The notes beneath the pieces are model-generated. The model saw only the letters and a list, made by a program, of their open reading frames with translations. It searched no databases and had not been told where the DNA came from. DNA of 64,000 nucleotides from the NCBI GenBank assembly GCA_936432065.2, contig OW386286.2, forward strand, positions 114,229,519 through 114,293,518. The letters are read 5' to 3'. The DNA is from Rutpela maculata (Eukaryota > Arthropoda > Insecta > Coleoptera > Cerambycidae). The position numbers and the translations under genes are program-made. Position 1 is the first letter of the stretch, and the number at the start of each line of letters is the position of its first letter. Below are positions 35,176-46,444 of this stretch, piece after piece.

Positions 35176-36380
35176 TACTCTTCGCAAAAACGAAGAGTAT
35201 ATTGCATTTGATCAGCACATTTCTAAAACCGGAAATATCGCTCGTAGAGAAAAAATTTTCATTGTGTTAGTGAACGAATTCTGAACAACTTTCAAAACAT
35301 CCGTCTGTCCATCATGTTTCTTGTAAGCACGATAACTTAAGAAAGAAAAGTCCGATTGTATTGAAATTTGGTAAGTTAGTGTTAGGTAGAGGAGTAAATA
35401 AGAAATTTATTAATCGTTTAATTTAAAAAAATATATTTTCGTAATTTTTGTCGCTTGCATTTAAACAGAAATCTTGCGAAATGCTATCTCTATAATATAT
35501 ATTTTTTTGTTTATGCATTTTGCTAATATATATTTTATATGTCTAATGCGTTGAAATATGATGCTCAAAAGATATTCAATACAGACATTCAATTTTTGTA
35601 ATGATCTCTGTTGGTCCAGTGGCTAAATTTTTGCTTTGCAATAATCAATCCATATTTTAAGTTTCGATGGTACTCGATTTATTCCTTTTAATATTTGTTT
35701 TTATTAGGCTGACTATCTATCAGGAGCAGGTTTTTAGAAGTGTTTTCCTGCATGTTTATAGAACTATTTAACCCATTAGAACTTCTGCTATCCTATTACT
35801 TTGAGCTTAGGCATATTTACATAAATGAATTTTTTTAATGCCTTATTTATATTGTCCTGGCGAAGTTTAGCTAATGCTACTCTATCCAAGTGACGGACTC
35901 GCTCGGCGTGCTTAACTTCGCCGATCGAGGTCCAGTCACTGAAACCGGTACCGTACCTCACCTCATTTTAACTATTGGGAACATGCATTTCTACGTAATT
36001 AACTAAAAAGTTTGTGCATATATCTCTTGGGTCTCCACCAGCCCTTTGTAGACGCATCACGTCTACGTGAGTATAAGCGTTTGCCAAAATTATAATGCAT
36101 TATATACACACTTTAAATGAGATACGTATATACTAAATTGTACACAAAATATGTAAATAAAGAGATTTAATGGTTAATGCTTTGCAATCCAAAGATCCCG
36201 TGTTCGAATCCTAGTCAGGTTAGATGTTTTTTTTTTTATTTTTTTTTCATAAATTTTTTTCACAACAAGTTGGTATTACAAAATTTAGGATGTCCAAAAA
36301 CTAACATTATCTACAAAAAAAGAGTATCCTATAGAACGTGTAACAATTATATAAAAAGCTCAGTAAATTGGCGAAGAGTA
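35176..36380 (+). mobile_element. TACTCTTCGC element 2, composite
   Basis: Starts TACTCTTCGCAAAAACGAAG (5' hairpin) and ends with GCGAAGAGTA after the block GTAACAATTATATAAAAAGC. It has a degenerate tRNA-like segment at 35608-35672 and a second, partial one at 36165-36222 (TTTGCAATCCAAAG, B box GTGTTCGAATCC). The 35690-36160 interval differs from other copies and holds a SINE, so two copies or a further insertion may be joined here. It splits LINE A. Confidence 0.7.
35830..35964 (-). mobile_element. 5S rRNA-derived SINE, copy 2 (internally deleted)
   Basis: The - strand reads GAGGTGAGGTACGGTACCGG, then CGAAGTTAAGCACGCCGAGC and CACTTGGATAGAGTAGCATT, ending CCAGGACAATATAAATAAGG. Compared with copy 1, about 36 bp between CTTGGAT and AGAGTAGC are missing, removing the left end of the shared module. 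Confidence 0.88.
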
Positions 36381-36922
36381 CCTACGTTTTTAGCTTGTTT
36401 ATTTTTGTCTTAAAGTTCTTTTATAGCATTTTTATATATTGCTTTAAATTCATTGCACCTATCCGTATACACTGCACTACTTAATGCTTTTTCAAGTTTC
36501 TCCATCTTGCATAACTGGTAATGAAGAGCCTTAATTTGAAGGGAAAACCATTTTTTTCTTTTTTTTTTTTTCTAATTGGAAAAGCACAATTATAATGATA
36601 TATAAATGTTTCGTAAAATCTATCAAATTTTTCATCAAAACTATCGATCAAGTATGCCAGTAATAGGCCATCAATTCATATGGCAGGTGTATGACATAAG
36701 CCCAATGAAAACCCGCGTATAAATGTATGCTGGGTATTTTAGCATTAGCTGTGGATTTTTTGTGCTTGTCAAATTTCATTTCAAATGGGTTGCTTAGTAA
36801 ATATGTCACCTCATAAGAGAAATTTATACAATCACACTGTTAGCTATGAATTCATTTTAATGACAGATGAGTAGAAATCATCATATTAATGGCAACTTTT
36901 ATTTAATTAAAATACAACTTAC

Positions 36923-36975
36923 CCCAAAAAAGTGCCTTCAAGTTGTGTTGTGGCTTTAAGTTTTATTTGGTGAAT
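36923..36975 (-). other. Exon-like segment X3 (53 nt)
   Basis: On the - strand TCTTTTTATTTTCAG precedes 53 nt and then GTAAGT. One frame is open, containing IHQIKLKATTQLEGTFLG. In the corresponding frame X2 has a stop. The upstream intron (with GTTTGAATCATCACC near 37095) is homologous to that of X2. Confidence 0.4.
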
Positions 36976-37131
36976 CTGAAAATAAAAAGAGGATAAAAAA
37001 GATCCAGTTGATGGTTAAACCTACTTTTTAAAAAGCCTTTTCAGAGAGGGCAAGTTGCATTCATAAAATGTTTCATAATAGCGTATATGTTTGAATCATC
37101 ACCAAATAATTCAAAAGAAAAAACTTTTTGC

Positions 37132-37869
37132 CTCCGATTAAAGAACTTATATCTAGATACATAATGGCATTACTTTGTGTGATCCCGAAAGATTCACAAT
37201 CTAAGGCACTTCTTCCCGTAAGTTCTTGATTGGCTAGTCGATCTGTTCGCGACCGATTCGGGCACCATCGGTTCAGTTTGATTATCATAATCTCAGTTTG
37301 ACACTTTGACAGTATATCCGCCATTAATGTTAATAAGCGTTTTTCGTGTTTTTCGATCAAAATGTGGTGAACAAGTCTTTTTATTTTAAGATGTGATTTG
37401 CTCAATACCTAAACAATATTCTCTATTCATATTTACACAGTTTAGTGACAATATATTTAGTGCAAATAAATAGTGAAGTTTGCAGAAAACAGTTTAGAAA
37501 AGAAGAAAATCGATCGTTCCATAGTCGTACCATGATGAAGTTTAGTTTACAGTTATAAAGTAAATAGCAATTAAATTTTAATATCCTTTCAATACATACT
37601 TATTTTACTGTTTTATCTTACTGTAATATCGTATGCCTACATCACATTATATAAAGAGCCGGTAATGCAGGAATTGCAATAAATCATTTTAATGAAAATA
37701 TTTACCATTCTACACATTTTCTACACACACAACTCCACTGTTGCCTATGGGATGTGATGTTCATCTATTCTTTTTAATGGACATATAATGTGACTATGTT
37801 AGGAGCAAACAAGGTACATAGTGAAAAGATAGCCTGTTATGTATCTAGATATAAGTTCTTTAATCGGAG
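37132..37869. mobile_element. hAT-type MITE family M1, copy 2 (738 bp)
   Basis: Same ends as copy 1 (CTCCGATTAAAG, CTTTAATCGGAG) with a perfect 8-bp duplication CTTTTTGC (37124-37131, 37870-37877). Non-coding. Confidence 0.95.
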
Positions 37870-38769
37870 CTTTTTGCGATAACCAAAGAAAATTGTAGTA
37901 TTATTACATAGCTTAACGTTTGAAGATTAGATATTAAGTGTACTAGTTATCTGCTAGATGGCCAAAATAATATTTTTCAAATATGTAAATAGAAATAATA
38001 TATAAAATATATTAAATAAAATGTTCAAACTTTAAAAAAATAAGTGGCTTCAAAAATTTTAATTCAAAATGTCAAATCAGTGTATTCTTATTTGGAAAAA
38101 AACTTGGCAACCTACTCGTCATATCAACATTAAGTGTCAAAACTGTGAACCTCAAGGTTATATTCAATTATGTTTACGTGACTGCAAGTTTACTTCACAC
38201 ATGGTGCTTCAGTGTCTGTTTACTCTACTTCACGTTGCATGATTGGCAACAGATCTTTGACAACCTTAAAACACCAATCTGAAGTCGATGTGCCGAATGC
38301 GATATCTCGAATATGAACAAATTATTCATTGAATAGAGGGATCAAGAGGAATATATCAGGGAACACAAAATTGTCATTGATCAATGAAATAATATCAACA
38401 ATTAGTATATGTTATATTAGGAATTAGCATATTATATTATTATTATATTATATTTTCCAACTTTCAAATTTTAAACAAAATAGCAAAGTTTCAGCCAATC
38501 CCACCGAAGCATGCCAAAATATGGCATCTATATATTTTACCTAACCTAAAAATTGAAAAAAAAATTCTGAAAACAATTTTTGAGCTTTATTGGACTTGAA
38601 CAAAAATATTTCGACCCTTGCAGTTTTTTGCTAAAGTTAATAGTTTAAGAGTAAAAAGTTCTTGAATGTCTAAAATAACACAAATTACCTAACTTTGATA
38701 AGCTGTATCTCAAAAACTATCCATAGGATTGGCTCGATGTAGTAGGAACTTTTGATCAGCATGACTTGA
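37870..38769. other. No gene; fragments of dispersed repeats
   Basis: TTTCAGCCAATCCCACCGAA (about 38492) recurs with one change just after the LINE that ends at 41726. No coding sequence. Confidence 0.4.
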
Positions 38770-40645
38770 GACCCTAATGCAGTGGCTTCAGCTTTAAATA
38801 ATTATTTTATAAATGCGCCCTTACAGATCTCGCAGGGTATAACTACAAAAAATGTGAATATTAATAATCAGAAGATAACTATAAATCAAAGTTCTATTTT
38901 CCTGGAGCCTTTCAATGTCGACGAATTGCTGTCTTTATTAAAAAACAAATTAAAAAATAAGTATTCCTCTGGTCCTGATGAGGTTCCCATGTTCTTAATT
39001 AAAAAAGTTCTAGGTACTATTATCGATCCAATTACGTATCTAGTTAATCTATCCTCATTACTGGCAGTTTCCCGAAAGACTTAAAAGTAGGTAAAGTCAT
39101 ACCTATATACAAAAAATATGATCCACAAAATATGGAGAATTATCGATACCTCCTTGCTTTTCAAAAATTTTTGAATATTCATATCTTGCTCGACTTTTAA
39201 AGTTTATTGAGAAATATAATATAATTTCGGAAAATCAGCATGGATTCCTTGAAAATAAATCTACCAGTACTGCCATGTACTCCTTTTATAACAAATTAAT
39301 AGAACATATCGAGGCGGGCGAGTGCCCTGTTGGGATCTTTTGCGATCTCAGTAGGGCATTCGACTGCGTCGAGCATGACAGGTTATTGCACAAATTATAC
39401 TTATACGGTATACGAGGTGTGGCATATGACTGGGTAGCCTCTTTTTTAAAAAATAGAAAGCAATATGTCAGTCCGACATACACTAATACCAAAGCCACCT
39501 CTAAAATTAATTCTGAGTACAGACCAGTGAATACTGGTGTTCCTCAAGAGTCTGTATTGGGGACAATACTATTTATATTATACACGAATGACCTTGAGAA
39601 CTGGACACCAAACGCATTTTCAGTGCTATATGCTGATGACAAATCTTTGTTGGTGTCCGATATATCGGACGATTTATTGACATACGAATGTAATAATGCG
39701 ATGAATACCTTATGTAATTGGTATGGTAATAATTCACTATTATCAAACAATGATAAGACAACTGTTATAAGGTTTCATAACAGGCAAAAAGAATGTTCCA
39801 AATTAAATATTGAAGTAAATGGTGTCACATTAAAAAGTGAGGAGCAAAATAAGTTTTTAGGAATCACAGTGGATGAATGTCTAAACTGGAAGGCTCACTG
39901 TGGCAACTTAATATCAAAATTAAATACAGTTTGTTATTTGTTCAGAAATATTAGATCAATTCTAACACGAGAACAGTTAATAAATATATACCACGCACAG
40001 GTAGGATCTAGATTAAGATATGGGATATGTATTTGGGGTAGTTCCACCCTATTCTCAGATGTTTTTATCGTTCAAAAACGAATTTTTGCATTGCAAATGT
40101 TTCCGGTCTAGAATCATGTAGAGGATTATTCAAAGATTTTAAAATTTTAACCCTTGTATGTGTTTTTATTTATGAATTGTGTGTATATGTTTTTAAACAT
40201 AAATCCAACTTTATGTTAACCAAAGATGTCCACAAAATTGGGACTAGACAAAATAATAATTTTTATATTCCCTTTTGTAAATATAAAGTGTCTAAGGATT
40301 CACCCGCTTATTTAGGTCCAAATATTTTTAATAAACTACCTTCTGCAATAAAAGAGGTTAGACATTTGAGATCATTCAAAATTAAGTTGAACAAATACTT
40401 GATAAATAAGTGTTACTATACATTAGAAGAGTTTTATGGCAATTGTCAGAATGGGGTCGTTGCACTATATCGAAATTGAGTCTGATTTTGTATGGAAAAT
40501 GTAATTGTGGGTTTGTTAATGCCCTGTGTTACATAAATTGACCAAACTATTGCGCAAAATTTGAACTACACCACTTTAAAATAAATGGCGCCGTCAGCAC
40601 AATTCCTGTGCCCTTGCTACGTCATGAAAACGCTGATGCGCTTGA

Positions 40646-41411
40646 TAGAGATGGGCGGTTCGGGCGGACCTGTTTCAAGTGAACGAATCCGGAGGTGGAA
40701 TGGGTCCGAACGAATCCACGATGTCGATCGAACCGGGTCTGCGGTCCATTGATCTGGTATGATATGTGTGTACTGGGGTCGTTGCACTATATCGAAATTA
40801 AGTGTGATTTTGTATGGAAAATGTAACTGTGGGTTTGTTAATGCCCTGTGTTACATGAATTGACCAAACTACTGTCCGAAATTTAAACCACCAAATTGAA
40901 AAAGATGATGCTCTTGCGTCGGATTATTGATCGACACATAGGCTTAGGTCAAGATTTGTAAAAGAGACAGGTTGCCTGGTAACTCCAGGAGCCAATAAAA
41001 TTCTTGCGCGGGAGTGACGTGTCCAGAGGACCTTTTAAAATTAACATGCACAATATCAAACTGTCAAACCAACACAAACATTTTGTTTTGTTATGAATGA
41101 CAGGGACGGGCACGGATAGATCGGTAAGTTCCGACTAATTTCGGAGGCATTCGGCGTTGCCCGCCTACGTCAACTTTGATGCTAATTTACACTCTTAAAA
41201 CGCATGCAACAAAAAAAGAACAAAAATATCCATTGACTTGATATTGATAGATAGTAGATACCTGTATAAAAATAATAGAAAAAAGTGATGGACAATTTTT
41301 AGTTTCCTACCTAATTGCGTAAACATTTTGAAGCGGATCCGATGGAACGAATCCACAAGCGGAACGGTTCCAAACGGACCGAAACCACTAAAGGAACCGG
41401 ACCCATCTCTA
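40646..41411. mobile_element. hAT-type element (766 bp) inside the outer copy
   Basis: Ends TAGAGATGGG and CCCATCTCTA with an exact 8-bp duplication GCGCTTGA (40638-40645, 41412-41419). Terminal parts are rich in GGAACGG/CGAATCC words. Confidence 0.92.
40775..41220. mobile_element. Second, right-truncated copy of the GGGGTCGTTGCAC family
   Basis: Repeats 40453-40570 (GGGGTCGTTGCACTATATCG, TTGTGTTxxGCCCTGTGTTAC-type blocks) and 41420-41540 (GGATCGGTAAGTTCCGACTA, GGCATTCGGCGTTGCCCG). The complementary right end is absent. It lies within the hAT element that interrupts the first copy. Confidence 0.82.
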
Positions 41412-41865
41412 GCGCTTGAATGACGGGGACAGGCACGGATGGATCGGTAAGTTCCGACTATTTTCGGAGGCATTCGGCGTTGCCCGCGCTACGTCATCAT
41501 TTCAACTTTTATGCTAATTTACACCCTTAAAACGCATGCAAAAAAAAAAACAAAAAACACGGGTCTAATATTTTTCATTATATTTTCAGAATATGCAATA
41601 AAAAAAAATACGTGCAACGACCCCATTAGCATAAGTTAGTTTGTAAGCACTACCTTGACTATTTCTATACAAATATGTATTTGTCTAAGAGGAAAATAAA
41701 TATTATTATTATTATTATTATTATTACAAAATACCAAAATTTCAGCCAATTCCACCGAATCAACATTTTCATGGGTTTTGTTCCGGGGTACTTTGATATA
41801 TTTTTCTTTTATCAGCTAGTAGCGGATGTATATGATTTATTGGAAAATAGTTCCCAGAAGTGATT

Positions 41866-42295
41866 TCTGGCACACAAAGGAGCTCATGAAATAGCTACTA
41901 CGCATGCTCAAATCCATCTAAACTATCAAATTTAATCTAGAATATTAGTTTACATAGGCATAGTGATAACTGATAATTCTGTGTTCAATCAAGTGGTGTA
42001 AGTTGGTTACTAGTTTTCTTTCTTGTATATGCATTTAGCTTACATAAATCTAAAAATAATTCTTTTGATTTATTTTCACTTAAACATTTTACTGATTTTA
42101 TTTTTCGTAAAATAAATGATTATAAGTAACTCCTAACTTCGAAACTCGACAGTGACGCCCATGCTTGTCTGTAAACAGTTTATCGTTAACACGCATGTGC
42201 GTAGGGTAACTTGCGCAGTTTCAATTGTTGCAGAAATTAAACTATTGCATTGTTTATTCCGTTTATATAGAGGTCAGTGCATGTATGCGATGTCT
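41866..42295. repeat. Block shared with the 2,048-bp hAT element
   Basis: Matches 32745-33150 over ACACAAAGGAGCTCATGAAA, TCTGTGTTCAATCAAGTGGT, GTATATGCATTTAGCT and GCAGAAATTAAACTATTGC. Lies immediately upstream of the open frame at 42552. Confidence 0.85.
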
Positions 42296-42454
42296 TCTCC
42301 GTATCAAGCACTTGCGCAGCAATAGTTAGTAGGCATAGGCATACCTTTATTCAAGACAACAATATTGTTGGTAAGTAATGGTGCATTATTATACACAAAC
42401 AAGCAATGTTAATACTGATGCGTTGCAGGTGACTAGGTATAAATTAATAATGCC

Positions 42455-43293
42455 CCATACATCTAAAGAGACCCGCAAATCTACAGAAATCTGACTGGTA
42501 GGCCCTAGGGACGATCACTTTAGTGGAAGGAAACTCCCCTCGAACAGAGAAGTGATGGCTTTATTTTTTTATTATCATTATACTAAAAATAAACAAGTAC
42601 TCAACGCTACTTGTGTAGCGAATGCAGTAATGGATGTGTGGGATAAAGCAAGAGTCCCCGTTCAATTAAAGAGACGCATTATTCCCAAAACAGAACAGCT
42701 TTTCAATGAATGGAGAAAGCTTAAGAAAAACAAAGAAAATAAGCAAAAAAGATCTGATACTTTGAAAGCCAAGGAAGAATGCTTTTCACAAAATCTGGAC
42801 AATTTGTTTGATGTTGCACATGCAAACGCGCTAGAAATGATAAAAATCGAAGAAGATAAAGCATTTTTACTGGCACAAAGGCAAAAAGGACGGCCAGGTA
42901 AAATAGGATCTGTCGATACAACTTTGGCCAAGACAGAGAGCCGAAAGAGGCAAAGAGAAGAAGAACTTGAAAAAACGAAGAATTACAGAGTTTAAACGAC
43001 AGAAACAACTAGCTGCAAAAGCAACTTTCGTTGATGATAGTTCAGATGGCAGTGATGAAGCAGAGCTACCCTTACCTAAGTCCATCGATAATAATATTTC
43101 TATTCCAGGATCATCCAAATCTAAAGTTACTAGTTCCTCGATGAAACGTGGGCGAATGTCCATCGTCAATGGTCACTTAGCAGCTACATTAGATCGCACT
43201 AAAATTAGTGACCGAAAGGCAATTCTTCTTTTGAGTACAACTGCAGCTACTCTAAGTCATAACATTTCAGATTTAAAGGCTATAGCGGGATAA
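42455..43293 (+). pseudogene. Transposon-associated or host gene of unknown function, one frameshift
   Basis: One frame runs from about 42455, has a stop at 42495, and continues (SGRKLPSNREVMALFFYYHY, then VANAVMDVWDKARVPVQLKR, IIPKTEQLFNEWRKLKKN, FDVAHANALEMIKIEEDKAF, LAQRQKGRPGKIGSVD) to about 42965. A shift into the next frame gives a lysine/arginine stretch, an acidic SSDGSDEAELP segment and a C-terminus ending ISDLKAIAG with TAA. The order resembles a protein family I have seen repeated in insect genomes, of unknown function. Strongly basic coiled-coil centre. ATG at 42552 is an internal in-frame start. Confidence 0.6.
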
Positions 43294-44470
43294 GATGATG
43301 AAAATTGCCCCCGCCTGGATTTTTAAATTTAATGTAAAACTGGAGTAGTTAAACAAGTCAGTTGCTATGAATCTGAATAGGCTAGCCTACTTCAAAAAAT
43401 ACAAATAAAAGGTGTCTGTTCTGTTTTCGACAGAACAGTGTGAAAAACGTTTTTTTTTTTTTTGATTATTGCACACGTGTGAAAAGAAACAGTTTCAAGT
43501 CATTTCGGTTACTGTGCGTTATTTGTCATTTTCGAAAACAGTTGTAGAAAAGCTCCTTTAAAATGTTTTTGAGACGAGGACAAATGGCGAACGTAACACA
43601 TTGTCAACAGATCTCTTGTAGTGTTCGTCGTTTGTCATCGACTAAAAAACATTTTAAATTAGTTTATAATCCTCTTTAACTATATTTTAAATGAGTAGCC
43701 AATTTGATACACGTAAAGAACCAGTAGACAAACAATATTCGACGATTAAAGTAATCTATCTCTTCTGGGTACATTACTTTTGCAAAATTGTTTAATTTAG
43801 TGCTACATTGGTAATACTTTATTAAATGAATCACTATACTTTTCCTTAATTAATATAAAAAATATTTTTCATGTAATATTTTAAAAATGATCCGAACAAC
43901 AAATGAGAGTCGCAAACACTAAACATAGAACACAGCATTAGGTGGCCTTTAACAACACTTAGAAATTTTTAAAAATGTAGGTAGGAAAATACTGCAAATA
44001 TGACTCAAAACAAAATTCTTGCCACCTTATAGGTTATGTTTTGATTGTCCTCGAAGCTGAAAAATAACGTAATATCATTCCATGTATCATTCATTTCATT
44101 TGAAAAGAAAAATATGATAAGACGATAAAAACTTTAACATAAAATTTTTCATTAAATAATCAGTTTATTTATAATCAAAAAATCATTGTAAACTAAAACA
44201 ATTCAAAATATTCACATTTGACGATAATAAAATAACCAGACTCATTGCAGAAGGCAATGTTGCCAGCAGTATTTTAAAGGTACGATTAATATACGACATT
44301 CCATGTTAGTTGCATCACATTCAATGGCTAAACTCTGAGAGCAACGGACTCTGATCACGTATTTCTGTGATAACGTAAATGTAACTATGGGATATCTCCG
44401 ACGCGCGAGGAGTATTTCGAACCTATCGAAATAGGTTCGATCAGCTGATCCTTATCCCTCTTAAGTCGAA
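43294..44470. other. No gene; short palindrome at 44418-44439
   Basis: AT-rich. CGAACCTAT and ATAGGTTCG form a 9-bp stem around CGAA. Nothing else structured. Confidence 0.45.
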
Positions 44471-44479
44471 AGAGAAGTT

Positions 44480-44738
44480 TGCCCTACATAGGGTTTGTAT
44501 ATTTGTATCAACCATTTATATCAAAGTATGGTATAGAGCTCTTTTGGCAGTTTTTGCGCCAAGAATCGACCTAGAACTACTGCAACAGCTTGAGACTTAC
44601 AAGAAATCAGATCCAGAAATTGCAAGTGCAGCGATTACAAAATTTTCGCGGCATCTGTGGTATTTGTCAGAAGAGCTAGTGCAAACCAAGCGTAGTATGG
44701 AGCTCATGAGGCGCCCTCTAGGGGCTGGCGTAATGTAA
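44480..44738 (+). pseudogene. Transposon-type coding fragment, unknown family
   Basis: Encodes APRIDLELLQQLETYKKSD and ITKFSRHLWYLSEELVQTK before a stop. The RID..LW(Y)LS(E)EL pattern resembles proteins repeated across insect genomes in transposon contexts; I cannot name it. Confidence 0.5.
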
Positions 44739-45270
44739 TACACAAATTATTGTTTCTTAGCCTAAAAAATGTTCCCTTATCGAATTGGGAGAAGATTGGT
44801 CAAGAGATAGTTGAGATATTGCAAAAAAAAAGAAAAAAAAATAACAATTTTGACACCCTGTAGCTTTTCCACAGCAACAATTTATTAAAGCATGTTTGGT
44901 TATAGCCTCATATCTTGATCCAAAGAATCTACCCTTGAACTATGGCCTATTATTAATGGTCCACCCTGTATTATTATCTGAATATGTTTTTCCTTGTATG
45001 GGTCACAATACAAGCTGGTTGCTGCTCAGCGTGTCCCATGAAAATAATTTGTTATATACATTTATTTTATACTGCAAACTTAAACGAATAATAAACTATT
45101 ATTATTAATAAATAAATATGATACCCAAATTTGTAGGAATATCCTACAGTAGGAGTTTTTGTCTTCAACAAACAAAGCACAGCATGTTTCTACCAGTAAA
45201 CGTAAAAGTTTTGAAAGTCTACTCACCGATCTGAAAAAATGGTATCATTTGAACTTATGCAAGTAAAAAC

Positions 45271-46444
45271 ATGGCGCCGACTGGCGGACACGCGGAAGAA
45301 AGCGACGGGGAAAAAGATGGTGAAAAAGTGCATAAAATATGTGCTTCATGTAACAAAAAAGCCATAGACTGTGTAAAATGTATAAAGTGCGGGAGTGTAT
45401 ACCATAGAAGCTGCTCAGCAAGAGTAAAAAATCTTAAAATGATCACAACTGAAATGGGGTTATGTTGCTATGGTGATAAACTAGTAGACAATTTGGGATT
45501 TATTACAGCACTAATTAAAGAACATGAGGCTAAAACTAATGAAAACAAGTTACTAATTAAACTAAACACCGAATTAGAAGAAAAGAATGAACTACTGAAA
45601 CAAAAACTCAGTAACCTCGAAAACAACACATGTTTGGTAAGAAGCTATGCAAATATCACAGAAAATACGACCACTACAAGTACAAATAAGACAAATAATA
45701 TACCAACCCTAATAATAAAACCAAAGAAAGTGCAAGATGCCACAAAGACGAGAAAAGATATTGATACTAATATTAATCCTACCGAACTCAATATTGGAAT
45801 AAAAAACATAAAGAGTACCAAAAATGGAAGTATCATAATAAAATGCCTAACCAATACAGATATAACAACATTAAAAGACGCCGCAGAAGCCAAACTCTAC
45901 ACAAAATATGACATAAAAGAAACGAAACTAAGAAACCCAAGAATAAAAATTACTGGATACGAGCATGACAGTGCAGACATAAACCAAGAAGATATTGAAA
46001 GAAAACAAAATAAACTTATTGAAGATAGAGACCATTTCAAAATCACTTACATAAAGAAAGGAAACAATAAACCCTCTACAATATTTGCAGAATGCTCGCC
46101 AAGCTTATATCATAAATTTATGAAACAAAAAAATTTACATAGGCTGGGGTAGATATCCCATATATGAAGACATAAGTATACCGAGGTGTTACAAGTGCCA
46201 AGGATTCTATCATAAAAATACAGAGTGCAACAACAGAAAATCCTGCCTACACTGCGCAGAAGAGCATGACGATAAAGACTGCCCGAAAACAGTAAAAAAG
46301 TGCATTAATTGTCATAATGCCAACAATAAATATAAATTAAATCATAACACCAATCACGTAACCACCGATCAAGAATGTCCCACGTACAAATACCACCTAC
46401 AACTTCTAAGAACGAAAATCGATTATGGAAACTTTTATGGCTAA
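45271..46444 (+). CDS. LINE ORF1 (PHD-like and CCHC zinc motifs), frameshifted
   Basis: N-terminus has a cysteine/histidine cluster (CASCNKKAIDCVKCIKCGSV then YHRSC) of PHD/treble-clef type, then a predicted coiled coil (NKLLIKLNTELEEKNELLKQ) and a gag-like central region. A shift in an A7 run near 46130 moves the frame. Beyond it come three knuckles, CYKCQGFYHKNTEC, CLHCAEEHDDKDC and CINCHNANN, to TAA at 46442-46444. It is an RNA-binding chaperone protein of a non-LTR element by family knowledge. Overlaps ORF2 by 20 nt. Confidence 0.82.

Larger units (their letters stand above)
29480..36690 (-). mobile_element. Jockey-like LINE A, spread over 7.2 kb by nested insertions
   Basis: Reading the - strand from about 36690: endonuclease end (FDRFYETFIYHYNCAF, QIKALHYQLCKMEKLEKALS, FKAIYKNAIKEL), a gap filled by element 2, then NRIAQSDNIISEGWKIMNVL and ILIKNGKRITDSQHISHELS. 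A gap filled by element 1 follows, then SLYLTRTPNEIEDIISKATL, HLINESLAATYPDSLNIYKC and a gap filled by a foldback. After it come HCFRTGTSTNTAIFDLL, LFCDLSRAFDTVDHQLL, an intact LYADD box (codons within 30206-30217), a gap filled by a SINE, and LGINIDHELKWGAHINNICL. Each side joins to a continuous LINE protein order. Frameshifts and stops make it dead. Confidence 0.85.
40453..41624. mobile_element. GGGGTCGTTGCAC TIR element, outer copy
   Basis: Ends GGGGTCGTTGCAC and GTGCAACGACCCC are perfect 13-bp inverted repeats. AT lies on both sides as a possible 2-bp duplication in the 3' UTR of LINE D. Its own sequence is interrupted by a hAT element. Superfamily not assigned. Confidence 0.88.
38770..41726 (+). 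mobile_element. Jockey-like LINE D, RT to 3' end, (ATT)n tail
   Basis: Starts inside the ORF2 linker (ASALNNYFINAP). RT blocks follow: SSGPDEVPMFLIKKVL, a frame break near 39080, HGFLENKSTSTAMYSFYNKL, GIFCDLSRAFDCVEHDRLLH, TGVPQESVLGTILFILYTND, LYADDKSLL (catalytic box intact), LGITVDECLNWKAH and SRLRYGICIWGSS. The C-terminus (TRQNNNFYIPF, YLGPNIFNKLPSAIKEV) ends at 40479. The 3' UTR is split by the insertion at 40453-41624 and ends in (ATT)n at 41701-41727. The 278 codons of 39275-40111 are open. 5'-truncated. Confidence 0.92.

Noticed and set aside
44418..44439. Operator-like palindrome CGAACCTAT/ATAGGTTCG
   Set aside because: Single occurrence in non-coding eukaryotic DNA with no gene context.
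45225..45245. A 4-nt exon on the - strand (CCATTTTTTCAG, ATCG, GTGAGT)
   Set aside because: Too short to support and located at the LINE 5' junction; likely chance.
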